In this document: piece after piece, positions 28,007-37,664 of the stretch
Numbering within the stretch: the stretch's first letter is position 1
Layout of the letters: every line of letters begins with the position of its first letter
Notes under the pieces: generated by a model
The model's database searches: none
What the model was told of the DNA's origin: nothing
What the model saw: the letters and a program-made list of their open reading frames with translations, nothing else
NCBI RefSeq assembly: GCF_024400535.1
Contig: NZ_CP038800.1
Location: forward strand, 1,364,001 to 1,428,000
Direction: 5' to 3'
DNA length: 64,000 bases
DNA from: Treponema denticola
GTDB taxonomy: Bacteria > Spirochaetota > Spirochaetia > Treponematales > Treponemataceae
Translations under genes and position numbers: made by a program

Positions 28007-28901
28007 ACTTTTCTTTTTTTTCTTTTTTTTGCCTTTACCTATTATAGCACAGACTGTATATCCTAATATAGAAAAACTGGGTATGGATAATGATACTTTT
28101 GTTCAATACAGTGATGATGTTGCAGAAGCACGAAAAGCTTTGGCGGCTTTAAAAACCGGAGATGAACTTCCTATAAGGTTTTATACTTATAAAGCAACAA
28201 ATGAGGATACAATTCAAAAAATTGCATCCCGTTGTTGTATTCCATATGATGCAATTGTTACTCTCAACCGTATAGAATCAATTCAAACCGAGATTGCAGG
28301 TAAAATATTTATTCTTCCTACACTGCCTGCGGTATACCTTCCTCAAAAAGCTGCTTCAAGTATAGAAAAATTAACAGAAGCTCTTTTTGGAAAATATAAT
28401 GCAGAGCCCTTAAAAATAAAAATATATGAAGCTTCCGGTACAAGGGAGGTCTTTTGTTTTCCGGGAGAACTTTTTGACGGAACAATTAGGGCCTTTTTCT
28501 TCAAGCCCTTTTATCTTTTTCCTCTAAAAGAAGCTGTTTTGACTTCGGATTTCGGACAAAGACCTGACCCCTTTACAGGTAAAAAAACTTATCATCCGGG
28601 GATAGATCTGGCAGCCCCTGCCGGCAGCCCTGTTATGGCATGCGCTGCAGGGCGTATAAAAGAAATATCTTATAGCAAGGTCTACGGCAACTATATAATT
28701 TTAGCTCACACGGACGGCAGAGCCAGCCTATACGGCCATTTGAGCAAGGTCTATGCGAGCTTGAATGAAACCGTAAAATCGGGTACAATTATCGGCGCCG
28801 TAGGGTCTACCGGAATGTCTACAGGACCTCATCTTCATTTTGAAATACATGAACATGGTATACCAAAAAATCCGGCGAATTTTGTAGATAAAAATAAATA
28901 G
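27993..28901 (+). CDS. LysM and M23-family peptidoglycan endopeptidase
   Basis: 302 aa. Signal peptide (residues 1-19, ...LPIIA-Q), a LysM-like segment (about 60-108: YKATNEDTIQKIASRCCIPY...IFILPTL), and a C-terminal M23 LytM domain with the zinc His and Asp in HPGIDLAAPAGS and the HLHFE motif in GPHLHFEIHEHG. YGHLSKVY is typical. All zinc ligands are present, so it should be an active periplasmic peptidoglycan hydrolase. Confidence 0.9.
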   Translation: MKAFKLFFFFFFLPLPIIAQTVYPNIEKLGMDNDTFVQYSDDVAEARKALAALKTGDELPIRFYTYKATNEDTIQKIASRCCIPYDAIVTLNRIESIQTEIAGKIFILPTLPAVYLPQKAASSIEKLTEALFGKYNAEPLKIKIYEASGTREVFCFPGELFDGTIRAFFFKPFYLFPLKEAVLTSDFGQRPDPFTGKKTYHPGIDLAAPAGSPVMACAAGRIKEISYSKVYGNYIILAHTDGRASLYGHLSKVYASLNETVKSGTIIGAVGSTGMSTGPHLHFEIHEHGIPKNPANFVDKNK

Positions 28902-28917
28902 GAATTATATAATCATT

Positions 28918-29982
28918 ATGAAAGAAACAAAATTCTTGACTGCCGAATATAGAGAAGAATTCGACAGTTTGGTTTCCCATCCTATTCAATCATGGATTTG
29001 GGGAGATTTTAAAGAAAACATGGGGGCCGTTCCTGAAAGGATAGGCTTTTTTGAAGACGGAAAATTAAAAAGCGGCATTCAGATTATATTTTCTAAAATA
29101 CCTAAGACCAATTATACGGTTGGTATAGCCTCAAAAACCCTAATGCCCGAATTCGAACATATTGAAGCCTTAAAAGAGGCAGCAAAAAAACATAGGGCTG
29201 TATTTATAAAGGTAGAACCGGATGTCTTTAGTCCTGCACAAAAAGATAAGTCTTTAGAAGCGGCTTCTTCGGAAGCCGGCTTTTTAGATGAACCTATTGA
29301 AGATAAGAAAAAATTCTTGCTGAAAAACGGAGCAAAAAACGGAAAGCCTTTTTTTGAAAAATATAACTTTATCTTAGACATTGATAGGACTGAGGAAGAA
29401 CTTTTATCTTCTTTTCATTCCAAAACTAGGTATAATATCCGCCTTGCCGAAAAAAAAGGAGTAAGCATAATCGATAAGAGCACCGAAGAAGGCATGGAAG
29501 ATTATATAAGGCTTATGGAAGAAACTACAAAAAGACAGGGCTTTTTTAATCATAACGGGGAATACTTTAGACGGATGTTCAAGATATTTCCAAAAGATAC
29601 CCTTAGAATATTTGAAGCCGTTTATAAAGAAGAGGTCTTAACTGCATGGATTCTTTTTAAATTTAACGGAAAACTTTACTATCCTTATGGGGCATCCGGC
29701 AATAATCATCGCGAATTGATGCCCAATAACCTCATAATGTGGAAGGCTATTCAATACGGGAAAGAGTCAAATTGTTCAGTTTTTGACCTTTGGGGCTGTT
29801 TAGGCCCTAATCCCGATACGACGGATTCATGGTACGGTTTTCATAAATTTAAAGCAGGTTATAATCCTGAATTAGTAGAATATATCGGCACCTTTGATTT
29901 TGTATATAAACCCTTTATGTATAAACTTTTTAATCTTGCAGATAAAATCAGATGGATTATTTTAAAAAATAAGAAAAGATAA
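28918..29982 (+). CDS. FemAB-like aminoacyltransferase
   Basis: 354 aa. Two GNAT-like halves; LLSSFHSKTRYNIRLAEKKG is the hallmark of the FemX/MurM family, and YPYGASGNNHRELMPNNLIMW and FDLWGCLGPNPDTTDSWYGF (split here at 29790-29840) match the second half. Members attach amino acids to the peptidoglycan stem peptide. It follows the M23 gene by 16 bp and precedes PBP1A, fitting a wall-synthesis group. Confidence 0.85.
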   Translation: MKETKFLTAEYREEFDSLVSHPIQSWIWGDFKENMGAVPERIGFFEDGKLKSGIQIIFSKIPKTNYTVGIASKTLMPEFEHIEALKEAAKKHRAVFIKVEPDVFSPAQKDKSLEAASSEAGFLDEPIEDKKKFLLKNGAKNGKPFFEKYNFILDIDRTEEELLSSFHSKTRYNIRLAEKKGVSIIDKSTEEGMEDYIRLMEETTKRQGFFNHNGEYFRRMFKIFPKDTLRIFEAVYKEEVLTAWILFKFNGKLYYPYGASGNNHRELMPNNLIMWKAIQYGKESNCSVFDLWGCLGPNPDTTDSWYGFHKFKAGYNPELVEYIGTFDFVYKPFMYKLFNLADKIRWIILKNKKR

Positions 29983-30003
29983 CTTTAAGTTTTTTCATCC
30001 TTA

Positions 30004-30097
30004 GCCGATAAATAAATATCGGCGGACGGTTCCCCTCCCACCCACCGTCTGCCGATAGCCTGATGGGCGGGCCGGTTTTTAAACCGGCTCTTTTTTT
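30004..30097 (+). ncRNA. Candidate structured RNA with C-rich loop
   Basis: TATCGGCGGACGGT (30017-30030) pairs with ACCGTCTGCCGATA (30044-30057) over 14 bp with one G-T wobble, exposing the loop TCCCCTCCCACCC. An upstream GCCGATA (30004-30010) could instead pair with TATCGGC, so two folds compete. An intrinsic terminator follows. The CCTCC-containing loop is complementary to Shine-Dalgarno sequence. No promoter is obvious; it may be a 3'-UTR product of the Fem gene. Confidence 0.45.
30071..30097 (+). terminator. Intrinsic terminator before PBP1A
   Basis: GCCGGTTT (30071-30078) / AAACCGGC (30081-30088), then TCTTTTTTT. It ends the Fem gene transcript or the candidate RNA. The remaining ~100 bp to 30196 show no further feature. 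Confidence 0.88.
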
Positions 30098-30196
30098 ATC
30101 CGGCCTTTTATGATGAGGCTGGCTATCTCTACTTTTCAGACAGCCTTACAACCTACCTACTTGTAAAAAACTTAAAATTGTGTTTTATTTAACTGT

Positions 30197-32761
30197 ATGA
30201 ATAGGCTGAGCAAGGTAATATATTTATATCTTATTTTGATTTTTCTCATTTTAGCAGGCGGAGCCTTTGCCCTCGGAAAGATGATGGCAATGACAAAAAA
30301 TATAAAACAAAGCGAATTATTTGTTGACTTTAATCCGGCTTTGCCGTCAAGAATATTGGATATAAGAGGAGACCTTATAACTGAATTCTCATTGGATGAA
30401 AAACGGGAACTCATAAATTACGGAGATATTTCTCCATATCTAATTGCAGCTCTTTTAGCCCGTGAAGACCGCCTTTTTTATGAGCACAAGGGTTTTAGAA
30501 TAAAATCGATTATCAGGGCTGTTATAGGACAACTTACGGGAAAATCATTAGGAGGCGGAAGTACAATTACTCAGCAAATCGCAGGGCTTTTGTATTGTGA
30601 TAGGACCGATAGAAGCATAAAAAGAAAAGTAAAAGAGCTGTGGTGGGCTATCCAGGTGGAAAGGCGGTACTCAAAAGACGAGATAATGATGCTATACCTA
30701 AATGAAGCTTATTTCGGAGGGGGAACAAATGGGGCAAGCGCCGCTTCCCGTTTCTACTTCGGACACTCTGCAGCAGAGTTGACACCCGCTGAAGCCGCTA
30801 TCTTAATTATTCAGCTTTCAAATCCTACAAAGTATAATCCCTTTACTTATCCTAACCGAGCAAAGGAAAGGCAGGAAAGCGTTCTTGAAAACATGATAAA
30901 CCTAGGTTTTGTTTCTAAAGAGGAGGCTTCAGATTCCTTTGAAGACTACTGGGCTAATTTTGACTATACAAGAATAGCTTTATCGGCCTGGCTTACCCGC
31001 GAAGATAAGGCAAGATGGTTTTCGGAATATGTAAGGCGGGATGTTGTAGATAATATGCTATACGGCACAATGAACCTCTATAAGGACGGATATACGGTAC
31101 ATACTACTTGTGACCTTCGGCATCAAGAAATTGCTGATAGAGAATTTCAAAAATATATTACTACAGCAAATGAAAGAGTTTTAGCCTCAACATCCGCTTC
31201 TTTTAGTCAGGCCGAAAGATACAGTAATTTAACGGCCCTTTTAAGTCTTTGTTTCGGTATAGACTCTCTCAGTGTAGGTGAAAAGCAGCTTACGGTAAAA
31301 ACAAACTCTTATTATCGAAATAATCTAAATAATACGATAGATGTACTGGCTCTAATGTGCGGTATAGACAACCTAAAAACTCTTACCAAACAGTCAACAG
31401 CCAAGATGCAGGAAGTTTTGATGGAAAGGGTTGTAGAAGGCACATTTATTTCGATAGAAAATGAAACAGGATACATTACAGCCCTGATAGGCGGAAGTCA
31501 ATTTAATGAGTCCAATCAGCTTATAAGAGCTACTCAATCTAAACTCCAAGTCGGAAGTACAATAAAGCCTTTGATATATTCTGCTGCAATAGATGAAAAA
31601 GTAATAACTGCAGCTACAAGAATGGATGATACTCCTCAGGTTTTTGAGTCTGCCGACGGAGTACAGTATATTCCGAATAACTATAGCGGAAAATGGAATG
31701 GCACTGTTTTGGTATATAAGGCATTGCCCCTTTCGTTAAATATTCCTGCAATTAAAACTCTGGAAATGGTAGGCTTTGATAGGGCTATAGACCGTATTGC
31801 AAATCTTATGGGTATTACGGATCCTGCCGAAATTGACAGAACATTTGAGAAGGTATATCCTTTAGCTCTTGGAATCAGTGCGGTAACCCCTGTTCAGCTT
31901 TTAAGAGCCTTTGCTATCTTTGGAAATCAAGGAAGGGCTGTTGACCCGATTGCTGTACGGGCTATAGAAAATAGAGATGGTGTAACAATAATGGATCCTG
32001 AGCTTGATCTAAGAATTGAGCAGCGCAAAAGAGGCGCCGCTATGCAGGTAATAAGTCCGAGCAATGCCTTTATTATGACGGAAATTCTAAAAAAGACCAT
32101 CACTCTTGGAACCTTATTCGGTGCGTCTTCAGGCGGTAAAAAATTCGATTATAAGGATGAAAAGACAGGAAAAACTTTTAGGATGCCGATGGCTGCAAAA
32201 ACCGGAACTACCCAAAACTGGTCGGACTCATGGGCTGCTATATATTCCCCATATTATTCGGCAATTGCCTGGTACGGTTTTGATAGAGGCAGTTATTCTC
32301 TAGGAACGGATAATGCCGGTGCTGCTCTTTCAGGATATGTAGCGGCAAACTTTATGCGTGAAGTTCATAAAAATAAGCCCTTTAAAGATTTTGTAAGACC
32401 TGAAAAAGGGGTGCTAATGGTGGATGTATGTAAAAAATCCGGAATGCTCCCTTCAGAGAACTGTACCGATGAAACAATCACCCTTCCATTCCTATATGGA
32501 ACGGAACCTACCGAAATTTGTACCGAGCATACGGCAGGTATAAAGCTTAAAGATATAGGTATAGACAGAATAAAAGGGGCGGGTATGGCAAAAGGAGAAG
32601 AAGAAATAAAGATAGACATAGACCCTCTTGAAATTGACCCGTCAATTTTTATGGATCCTCAGCCGAATGGAGATGTTTTACCTGAAACTGAAAATACTGA
32701 AAATAACAACTCAGAATCAGGGAATGAAGAAGATAGCACTGAAAATCCATGGATGTCATAA
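30197..32761 (+). CDS. Class A penicillin-binding protein 1A
   Basis: 854 aa bifunctional peptidoglycan synthase. One transmembrane helix (about 7-27), a GT51 glycosyltransferase domain with the catalytic Glu90 in REDRLFYEHKGF and GGGSTITQQIAG, and a transpeptidase domain with Ser454 in GSTIKPL, SLNIPA as SxN, and AAKTGTTQN. The tail from about residue 795 is acidic and low-complexity (PETENTENNNSESGNEEDST). Two Cys-containing motifs (VCKKSGMLPSENC and EICTEH) close to residues 740-780 are usual in this family. Confidence 0.95.
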   Translation: MNRLSKVIYLYLILIFLILAGGAFALGKMMAMTKNIKQSELFVDFNPALPSRILDIRGDLITEFSLDEKRELINYGDISPYLIAALLAREDRLFYEHKGFRIKSIIRAVIGQLTGKSLGGGSTITQQIAGLLYCDRTDRSIKRKVKELWWAIQVERRYSKDEIMMLYLNEAYFGGGTNGASAASRFYFGHSAAELTPAEAAILIIQLSNPTKYNPFTYPNRAKERQESVLENMINLGFVSKEEASDSFEDYWANFDYTRIALSAWLTREDKARWFSEYVRRDVVDNMLYGTMNLYKDGYTVHTTCDLRHQEIADREFQKYITTANERVLASTSASFSQAERYSNLTALLSLCFGIDSLSVGEKQLTVKTNSYYRNNLNNTIDVLALMCGIDNLKTLTKQSTAKMQEVLMERVVEGTFISIENETGYITALIGGSQFNESNQLIRATQSKLQVGSTIKPLIYSAAIDEKVITAATRMDDTPQVFESADGVQYIPNNYSGKWNGTVLVYKALPLSLNIPAIKTLEMVGFDRAIDRIANLMGITDPAEIDRTFEKVYPLALGISAVTPVQLLRAFAIFGNQGRAVDPIAVRAIENRDGVTIMDPELDLRIEQRKRGAAMQVISPSNAFIMTEILKKTITLGTLFGASSGGKKFDYKDEKTGKTFRMPMAAKTGTTQNWSDSWAAIYSPYYSAIAWYGFDRGSYSLGTDNAGAALSGYVAANFMREVHKNKPFKDFVRPEKGVLMVDVCKKSGMLPSENCTDETITLPFLYGTEPTEICTEHTAGIKLKDIGIDRIKGAGMAKGEEEIKIDIDPLEIDPSIFMDPQPNGDVLPETENTENNNSESGNEEDSTENPWMS

Positions 32762-32786
32762 ATATATAAATTAGTCTTTATTTCTA

Positions 32787-32815
32787 TTGACTTTTTTTTG
32801 ATTATCTGATAAAAT
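32787..32815 (+). promoter_or_regulatory. Promoter of tRNA-Leu
   Basis: TTGACT (32787-32792), 17 bases, TAAAAT (32810-32815); the tRNA begins 12 bases after the -10 element. Confidence 0.75.
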
Positions 32816-32826
32816 CCGTTTCAGTT

Positions 32827-32909
32827 GCGGCGGTGGTGGAATGGTAGACACGTCAGCTTGAGGTGCTGATGCCTTAACGGGTGTGCTGGTTCAAGTCCAG
32901 TTCGCCGCA
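32827..32909 (+). tRNA. tRNA-Leu (GAG)
   Basis: 83-nt class II tRNA. The acceptor GCGGCGG pairs with TCGCCGC, the anticodon arm TCAGC/GCTGA holds loop TTGAGGT with GAG at 32860-32862, there is a long variable arm (TGCCTTAACGGGTGT), and the T loop is TTCAAGT. Discriminator A, no encoded CCA. Confidence 0.97.
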
Positions 32910-32913
32910 AAAA

Positions 32914-32965
32914 AAGGTTTATTTTAAGCGGTATAATAACTCTTAAGATAAACCTTCTTTTTTTT
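32914..32965 (+). terminator. Terminator of tRNA-Leu
   Basis: AAGGTTTATTTTAAG (32914-32928) pairs with CTTAAGATAAACCTT (32942-32956) with one wobble, followed by CTTTTTTTT. Confidence 0.9.
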
Positions 32966-32980
32966 CATAGCTGTTTATAA

Positions 32981-33020
32981 AAAAAGCCCTTATAAGAAAA
33001 TCACCTTATAAGGGCTTTTT
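32981..33020 (-). terminator. Bidirectional terminator after acyl-CoA synthetase
   Basis: Perfect 16-bp inverted repeat AAAAAGCCCTTATAAG (32981-32996) / CTTATAAGGGCTTTTT (33005-33020). It ends the minus-strand synthetase gene and could also stop plus-strand read-through from the tRNA. Confidence 0.9.
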
Positions 33021-33049
33021 ACTAAAACTTTATACAGTTTTTTAACGGC

Positions 33050-34975
33050 TTATTTAAAGAGCTCGTATATTTCTTTTCGGTAAAGCTGATTTATCTTATG
33101 ACGCATCATCTCGCCCTTTGCAGACAGTTCCCTTCCTGCTTGAAACTCTTCAGGAAGCAGAACAATCTTGTTTATCCTTTCAAAGAGTTTAAAACCGGTC
33201 TTTGAATTGACAAGCTCTGCAACTTCCGCCTCATACATTTTCTGTACATTAGAGTCATGTACAAGCTCGGTAACAGGCACATTCCGTAAACCGTTATTTG
33301 CAGCCCATGATTGAAGGTTCTCTTTATGAACTACAATTAAGGCACCCAAGGCTCTTTGATCTTGACCTAAAACAACGGCAATAGAAATTAAGGGGGATTC
33401 CTGCAGTTTTACCTCTATCGGGACAGGCTCGATGTTTTCACCTCCGCGTAAAACTATTGTATTTTTCCTGCGGCCCTTAAGAATTAGCTCGCCGTCGATT
33501 GTCTTTATTGCAAGATCGCCCGTATCAAACCAGCCTTCTTTATCGATAACCTCAGCTGTCCTTTCCGGATCCTTATAATATCCCTTTGTTACGGCATCAC
33601 CTTTGACAAGGAGCAGCCCTTTCCTGTTATGAGGCAATTCGTTTCCGTTTTTATCTATAATTTTGGATTCAAAACAGGCTAAAGGTTTACCCAAAGTTCC
33701 GAAAACGGGTTTAGGCATGGGCCGTACACTAATAACAGGGGCTGTTTCGGTAATACCGTAGCCTTCGACAACGCTTATTCGGATAGCCCAAAAAAATTCA
33801 TCAACATTGGGCGGTAAGGCTCCTCCGCCTGAAACCCCTGCCTTAAAGCATTTACCGAACTTTTTACGGATTGTACGGTAAATAAGTAAATCTCCAATAT
33901 AATACATAGGGGCAATACACAAAAGAGGAAGAATAGCCAAGATTGGGTAGATAACCTTAGTCCTTCGTTGAAAGTGAGGACATTGACCCATTACCCTGCG
34001 CTTTAGGCGCATTGTTTTTATTCCGACTTCAATAAAGAATAAGAAGAGGTAATAAAGAGGGCGGCCTCTTTTTTTCATAGCTTTGAAGATACCGTCATAA
34101 ACAGCCTCCCAAATTCGCGGAACGGAGGGGAAAAGAGTCGGATTTATCTTTAACATATCTGCTAAAAGAACGCTTCCTATCGGCTTTGAATAAGCGATAG
34201 TTCCGCCAGAAATTATGATAACATATTCGCAAGCTCTCTCGAATGAATGCCAAACCGGAAGAACCGAAATTGCTTTTTGGCCGGGTTTAAGGATAATCCT
34301 ATCAGGAAGCTCCATAAGCTGAGTCATAAAGTTTCTATGGGTCATAGTAACCCCCTTAGGATTGCCCGTAGTACCTGATGTAAAGATTATCGAAGCCAAA
34401 TCATCGGTATCGACATTTTCTGCATATTCTTCCGGCTTGAATTTGCCTTCAATCCTTGCAGTTTTGCCTAATTCTATAATTTCAGCATAGGTATAAAATT
34501 TAATATTTCTTTCTTTAATGTCGAATTCTTCTTCAAATTTTTTAAAATCGGCATTATCTATACTTATAATCGATTCCAGAAGGGGAATTTCTGCTATATT
34601 GCTCAAAACTTTTTTGATTTGAGCTTCATTTTCTAAAACGGCAAATTTACATTCCGAAAAAGAAAGGATGTGAGTAATTTCCTGTTCGGTAGCATCACAG
34701 CCTCGCGGAACATCTGCAGCCCCGATATTCATAATACCGAAGCTTGCATGCAGCCATTCTTTGCGGTTATCTGCAATCAAACCGATATGATCTTTCGGCC
34801 TTGCTCCTATCGAAAGCAAGCCTGCTGCAAAATCAAGAGAAATCTCATACAGCTGTTTATAAGAAAGACTTTTAAAGTCCTTATCTTCGCCCTTAAACAT
34901 TTGAGCTCTTATGTTGGGGTATTGTGCCGAGATCCGTTTTAATAATAACGGTAATGATTTATCTAAAGTTTTCAT
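33050..34975 (-). CDS. Long-chain acyl-CoA synthetase (AMP-forming)
   Basis: 641 aa ANL-superfamily enzyme that activates fatty acids via acyl-AMP. The phosphate-binding loop is IIFTSGTTGNPKG; the adenylate motifs are GYGITETAP and GWFDTGDLA, and the C-terminal hinge is LKGRRKNTIVL. A hydrophobic segment (YPILAILPLLCIAPMYYI) in the middle suggests membrane association, as in FadD15-type proteins. Convergent with the tRNA-Leu gene; no operon partner. Confidence 0.93.
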   Translation of the reverse strand: MKTLDKSLPLLLKRISAQYPNIRAQMFKGEDKDFKSLSYKQLYEISLDFAAGLLSIGARPKDHIGLIADNRKEWLHASFGIMNIGAADVPRGCDATEQEITHILSFSECKFAVLENEAQIKKVLSNIAEIPLLESIISIDNADFKKFEEEFDIKERNIKFYTYAEIIELGKTARIEGKFKPEEYAENVDTDDLASIIFTSGTTGNPKGVTMTHRNFMTQLMELPDRIILKPGQKAISVLPVWHSFERACEYVIIISGGTIAYSKPIGSVLLADMLKINPTLFPSVPRIWEAVYDGIFKAMKKRGRPLYYLFLFFIEVGIKTMRLKRRVMGQCPHFQRRTKVIYPILAILPLLCIAPMYYIGDLLIYRTIRKKFGKCFKAGVSGGGALPPNVDEFFWAIRISVVEGYGITETAPVISVRPMPKPVFGTLGKPLACFESKIIDKNGNELPHNRKGLLLVKGDAVTKGYYKDPERTAEVIDKEGWFDTGDLAIKTIDGELILKGRRKNTIVLRGGENIEPVPIEVKLQESPLISIAVVLGQDQRALGALIVVHKENLQSWAANNGLRNVPVTELVHDSNVQKMYEAEVAELVNSKTGFKLFERINKIVLLPEEFQAGRELSAKGEMMRHKINQLYRKEIYELFK

Positions 34976-35060
34976 ACTGTAAATATGCTATCATAAATGT
35001 AAGAATATATCAATATCTAAATAAATTTATCATTGGTAAAACCTAAGGGCTATGCACTAA

Positions 35061-35089
35061 TTGATTTATTGATCTAGATGTGATATAAT
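35061..35089 (+). promoter_or_regulatory. Promoter of the lipoprotein/outer-membrane pair
   Basis: TTGATT (35061-35066), 17-base spacer, TATAAT (35084-35089), 35 bp before the lipoprotein ATG, which has TTGAGGTGG as ribosome site. Confidence 0.65.
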
Positions 35090-35124
35090 AAAATACAATA
35101 AATCTTAATTATTGAGGTGGACTA

Positions 35125-37659
35125 ATGATAAAAAATAAAAAGATTATCTTGTTTGGTGCTTTGATATTGTTAATTTTAACATCATGCAAGCAAGGTTTTT
35201 TTTTAAAAGTTAGGATAAAGGCCTCTCCTGAGTTAAGGCTTAATTTGGGAACAAGAGAAATTAAACTAAGCGATTTTATTTCTGAAAAAAAAATAAATGA
35301 AGAGATAAAAAAGATGGGTGACGGTTTGAATAAGCTCAAAGTATATGAGTATTCACCTAAAGAACACCCTCAGGATCTTCACTATCTTATGCACTTTCCT
35401 GTTTTCGATATAGATCTAAATATGAACGAAAATTTTGAAGCCATAAAAAAAATAAATGACGGATTGAGTTCAGGCTTAAAAGAAACGGAATTTAAAGTAC
35501 CTAAGATAAACCAAAGTAAATCATTAAACATACCTCTCGACATAAATGATACTATTTTGAAATCTTTTAATAAAAGCGGTAATATCCCTTTGTCTTTTCC
35601 CTCTCTTGAATATGAAATGGAGACGGATATTCCGGATCCTATTGAAATAAGTTTTGAAGATTCTTTTTCTTCTTTAACTTTCGGCACACCGGCTTCTTTA
35701 AAATTTTCTATTGCTGCAGAAGGCGCCTCTCCTAGTTTTAAAATATTGATAACAAATGCAGAGCTGAAAAAAATGGATGGAACTCTTATTTCATCTTATA
35801 CCGGAGCTGCAGAAACAGCTGAAGTGGATCTTTCCAATAAAATAATCCCTAATAAATGTAAAATGTATCTTAGCTTTAAAACGCAGGGAGGAGAACCGGG
35901 CCATTATTTTACACCTAAACTTAAAAAAGAAATAACAGGAAAAATAAAACGGGTTGAGGGTATTAAGCTTCATGCTATAGAGCATACCATAAGCACTACA
36001 AGTATCGAGCTCGGTGCAAATAACTTTGATTCTGCAGAAATAAGAGAAGGTAATATCAAATACTCGATAAGTCTTCCTTCCGGTTTGACCGGCTTTACTA
36101 TTTCGCCTTTCATACAGATAAGTCAAGGTGTTGGAGGCTTAAATTGTGATATGACGGCTTTAGCTTCTGAACAAACTAAAAATTTAGCCGGGGAGACAAT
36201 AAATAATAAAAATATAGATATTTCGGGTAAGATTAATATTTCGGCGAACGGAGCTGATTATGAGTATACCGATAATATGAATGCGGAAGTAAAATTCGAT
36301 GTAAATATAAATAAATTTGAATGGGTAAAACTCAAAATGGCCGAAGATTTTAAGCCGGAGTATGATTATGATCAAGATATCACCGAGATAAAAAAATTGG
36401 TAAAAAAAATAAAGTTTAATGAGTTATCTTCAAAGATTAAATTGGAAAACAGTCTACCGCCTGGAAACGATATAAAAATTAAACTTTCATCAAATTCTTT
36501 TGGAGTAGATTCAGGCTTTCAAACATTCCCGGCAGGTACAATAGAGAAGGAAATGTTTAAACGCGAAAATTTTTCATTAGATCTATCAGGTATCAATAAG
36601 TTTGATTTTAAGGCAGAAATACAATTTCCCAATTACGATCAGGTTGCAAATATCTTAACTCTTAATAATATTGAAGGCGGAGCTGTTTATAAATTTGGAG
36701 GAAAGTTAGAATTAAATACCGATTGGAAAGAAGCAATTATAAAACCCGGCGATGCCGGAGCCTTGGAAGACTCCTACCCCAATGGAACTAAACCAATAGG
36801 ATTTAAGCTTTTGAACGATCATCCCGGTTTGAAAAACCTTCGCTTTAAACCTATTAAGGGGTATTTTTATTTAAACTCCGATATCATAAAGAGCTCAAAT
36901 CCGGGCTTAAATGCTGAGATGAATCTTTCCATGTTATACGGTAAGGATAATACGGGTATTGAAGAGCCTCTTGCTTCTTCAAATAATATAAAGTTTGTAG
37001 ATAAGCTTCCTGATTTTACGGGAACTTCGCCGGAAAATTATCAAATTCCCCCTGCCAGCATGAACATAGACGACTTGAAGATTAATAATTTAATTGAATA
37101 TGGGGCTAATCAGCTTAAGTTTAAGTATAAATTTAAGCTTAACGAGCTAAAAGTAGAAAGGTCTAAGATCGAAGGTCAAGAAAATACAAAGCTGAGGGCC
37201 GATATTCTTTTTGATATTCCTATGCTTATTAAAGCTGAAAATAATATAGAATACAAAATCGAAATACCCGATATTTTATTCCGTCAGGAAGCTCAGACAA
37301 ATACCGATCAAAATAATTCAAAGGAAATTCTTGACATGGTACAAAAGATGGAGCTTGTAATTGACTATAATAACCAAATAGGAGCGGGACTAAAAGCTGA
37401 ACTTGTAAATAAGGATTGGACTGATGGAGGAGGAACTTTTAAATTTAAAAAAGAGGTAAATTTGGAAGAAGGCAGCGGCAATATACATATAGCTTTAACG
37501 GCTGAAGAGTTAAACTATATAAAAGAACACCAGCCCTTTAAACTGGATATTAACTTTATATTACCTAAGGGTGATTATAGCCTTAAAAAAGACGGTAAGT
37601 TAAATTTTCAAGCTTATACCCTTCTAAAAATGAATGTGGATAAAGAATTTAATAGGTGA
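35125..37659 (+). CDS. Large lipoprotein, function unknown
   Basis: 844 aa. The lipobox ILTSC at about residues 17-21 follows a basic and hydrophobic signal, so it should be a secreted lipoprotein. The remainder is beta-rich, Lys/Asn/Glu-rich and without Cys; no domain recognised. Repeated motifs with PGN/PGL turns and alternating hydrophobic residues suggest several Ig-like or beta-sandwich modules. The next gene overlaps by a GTGA or follows at ATG 37665, so the two are one operon and may form a surface complex; that role is inference. Confidence 0.8.
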   Translation: MIKNKKIILFGALILLILTSCKQGFFLKVRIKASPELRLNLGTREIKLSDFISEKKINEEIKKMGDGLNKLKVYEYSPKEHPQDLHYLMHFPVFDIDLNMNENFEAIKKINDGLSSGLKETEFKVPKINQSKSLNIPLDINDTILKSFNKSGNIPLSFPSLEYEMETDIPDPIEISFEDSFSSLTFGTPASLKFSIAAEGASPSFKILITNAELKKMDGTLISSYTGAAETAEVDLSNKIIPNKCKMYLSFKTQGGEPGHYFTPKLKKEITGKIKRVEGIKLHAIEHTISTTSIELGANNFDSAEIREGNIKYSISLPSGLTGFTISPFIQISQGVGGLNCDMTALASEQTKNLAGETINNKNIDISGKINISANGADYEYTDNMNAEVKFDVNINKFEWVKLKMAEDFKPEYDYDQDITEIKKLVKKIKFNELSSKIKLENSLPPGNDIKIKLSSNSFGVDSGFQTFPAGTIEKEMFKRENFSLDLSGINKFDFKAEIQFPNYDQVANILTLNNIEGGAVYKFGGKLELNTDWKEAIIKPGDAGALEDSYPNGTKPIGFKLLNDHPGLKNLRFKPIKGYFYLNSDIIKSSNPGLNAEMNLSMLYGKDNTGIEEPLASSNNIKFVDKLPDFTGTSPENYQIPPASMNIDDLKINNLIEYGANQLKFKYKFKLNELKVERSKIEGQENTKLRADILFDIPMLIKAENNIEYKIEIPDILFRQEAQTNTDQNNSKEILDMVQKMELVIDYNNQIGAGLKAELVNKDWTDGGGTFKFKKEVNLEEGSGNIHIALTAEELNYIKEHQPFKLDINFILPKGDYSLKKDGKLNFQAYTLLKMNVDKEFNR

Positions 37660-37664
37660 GTAAT

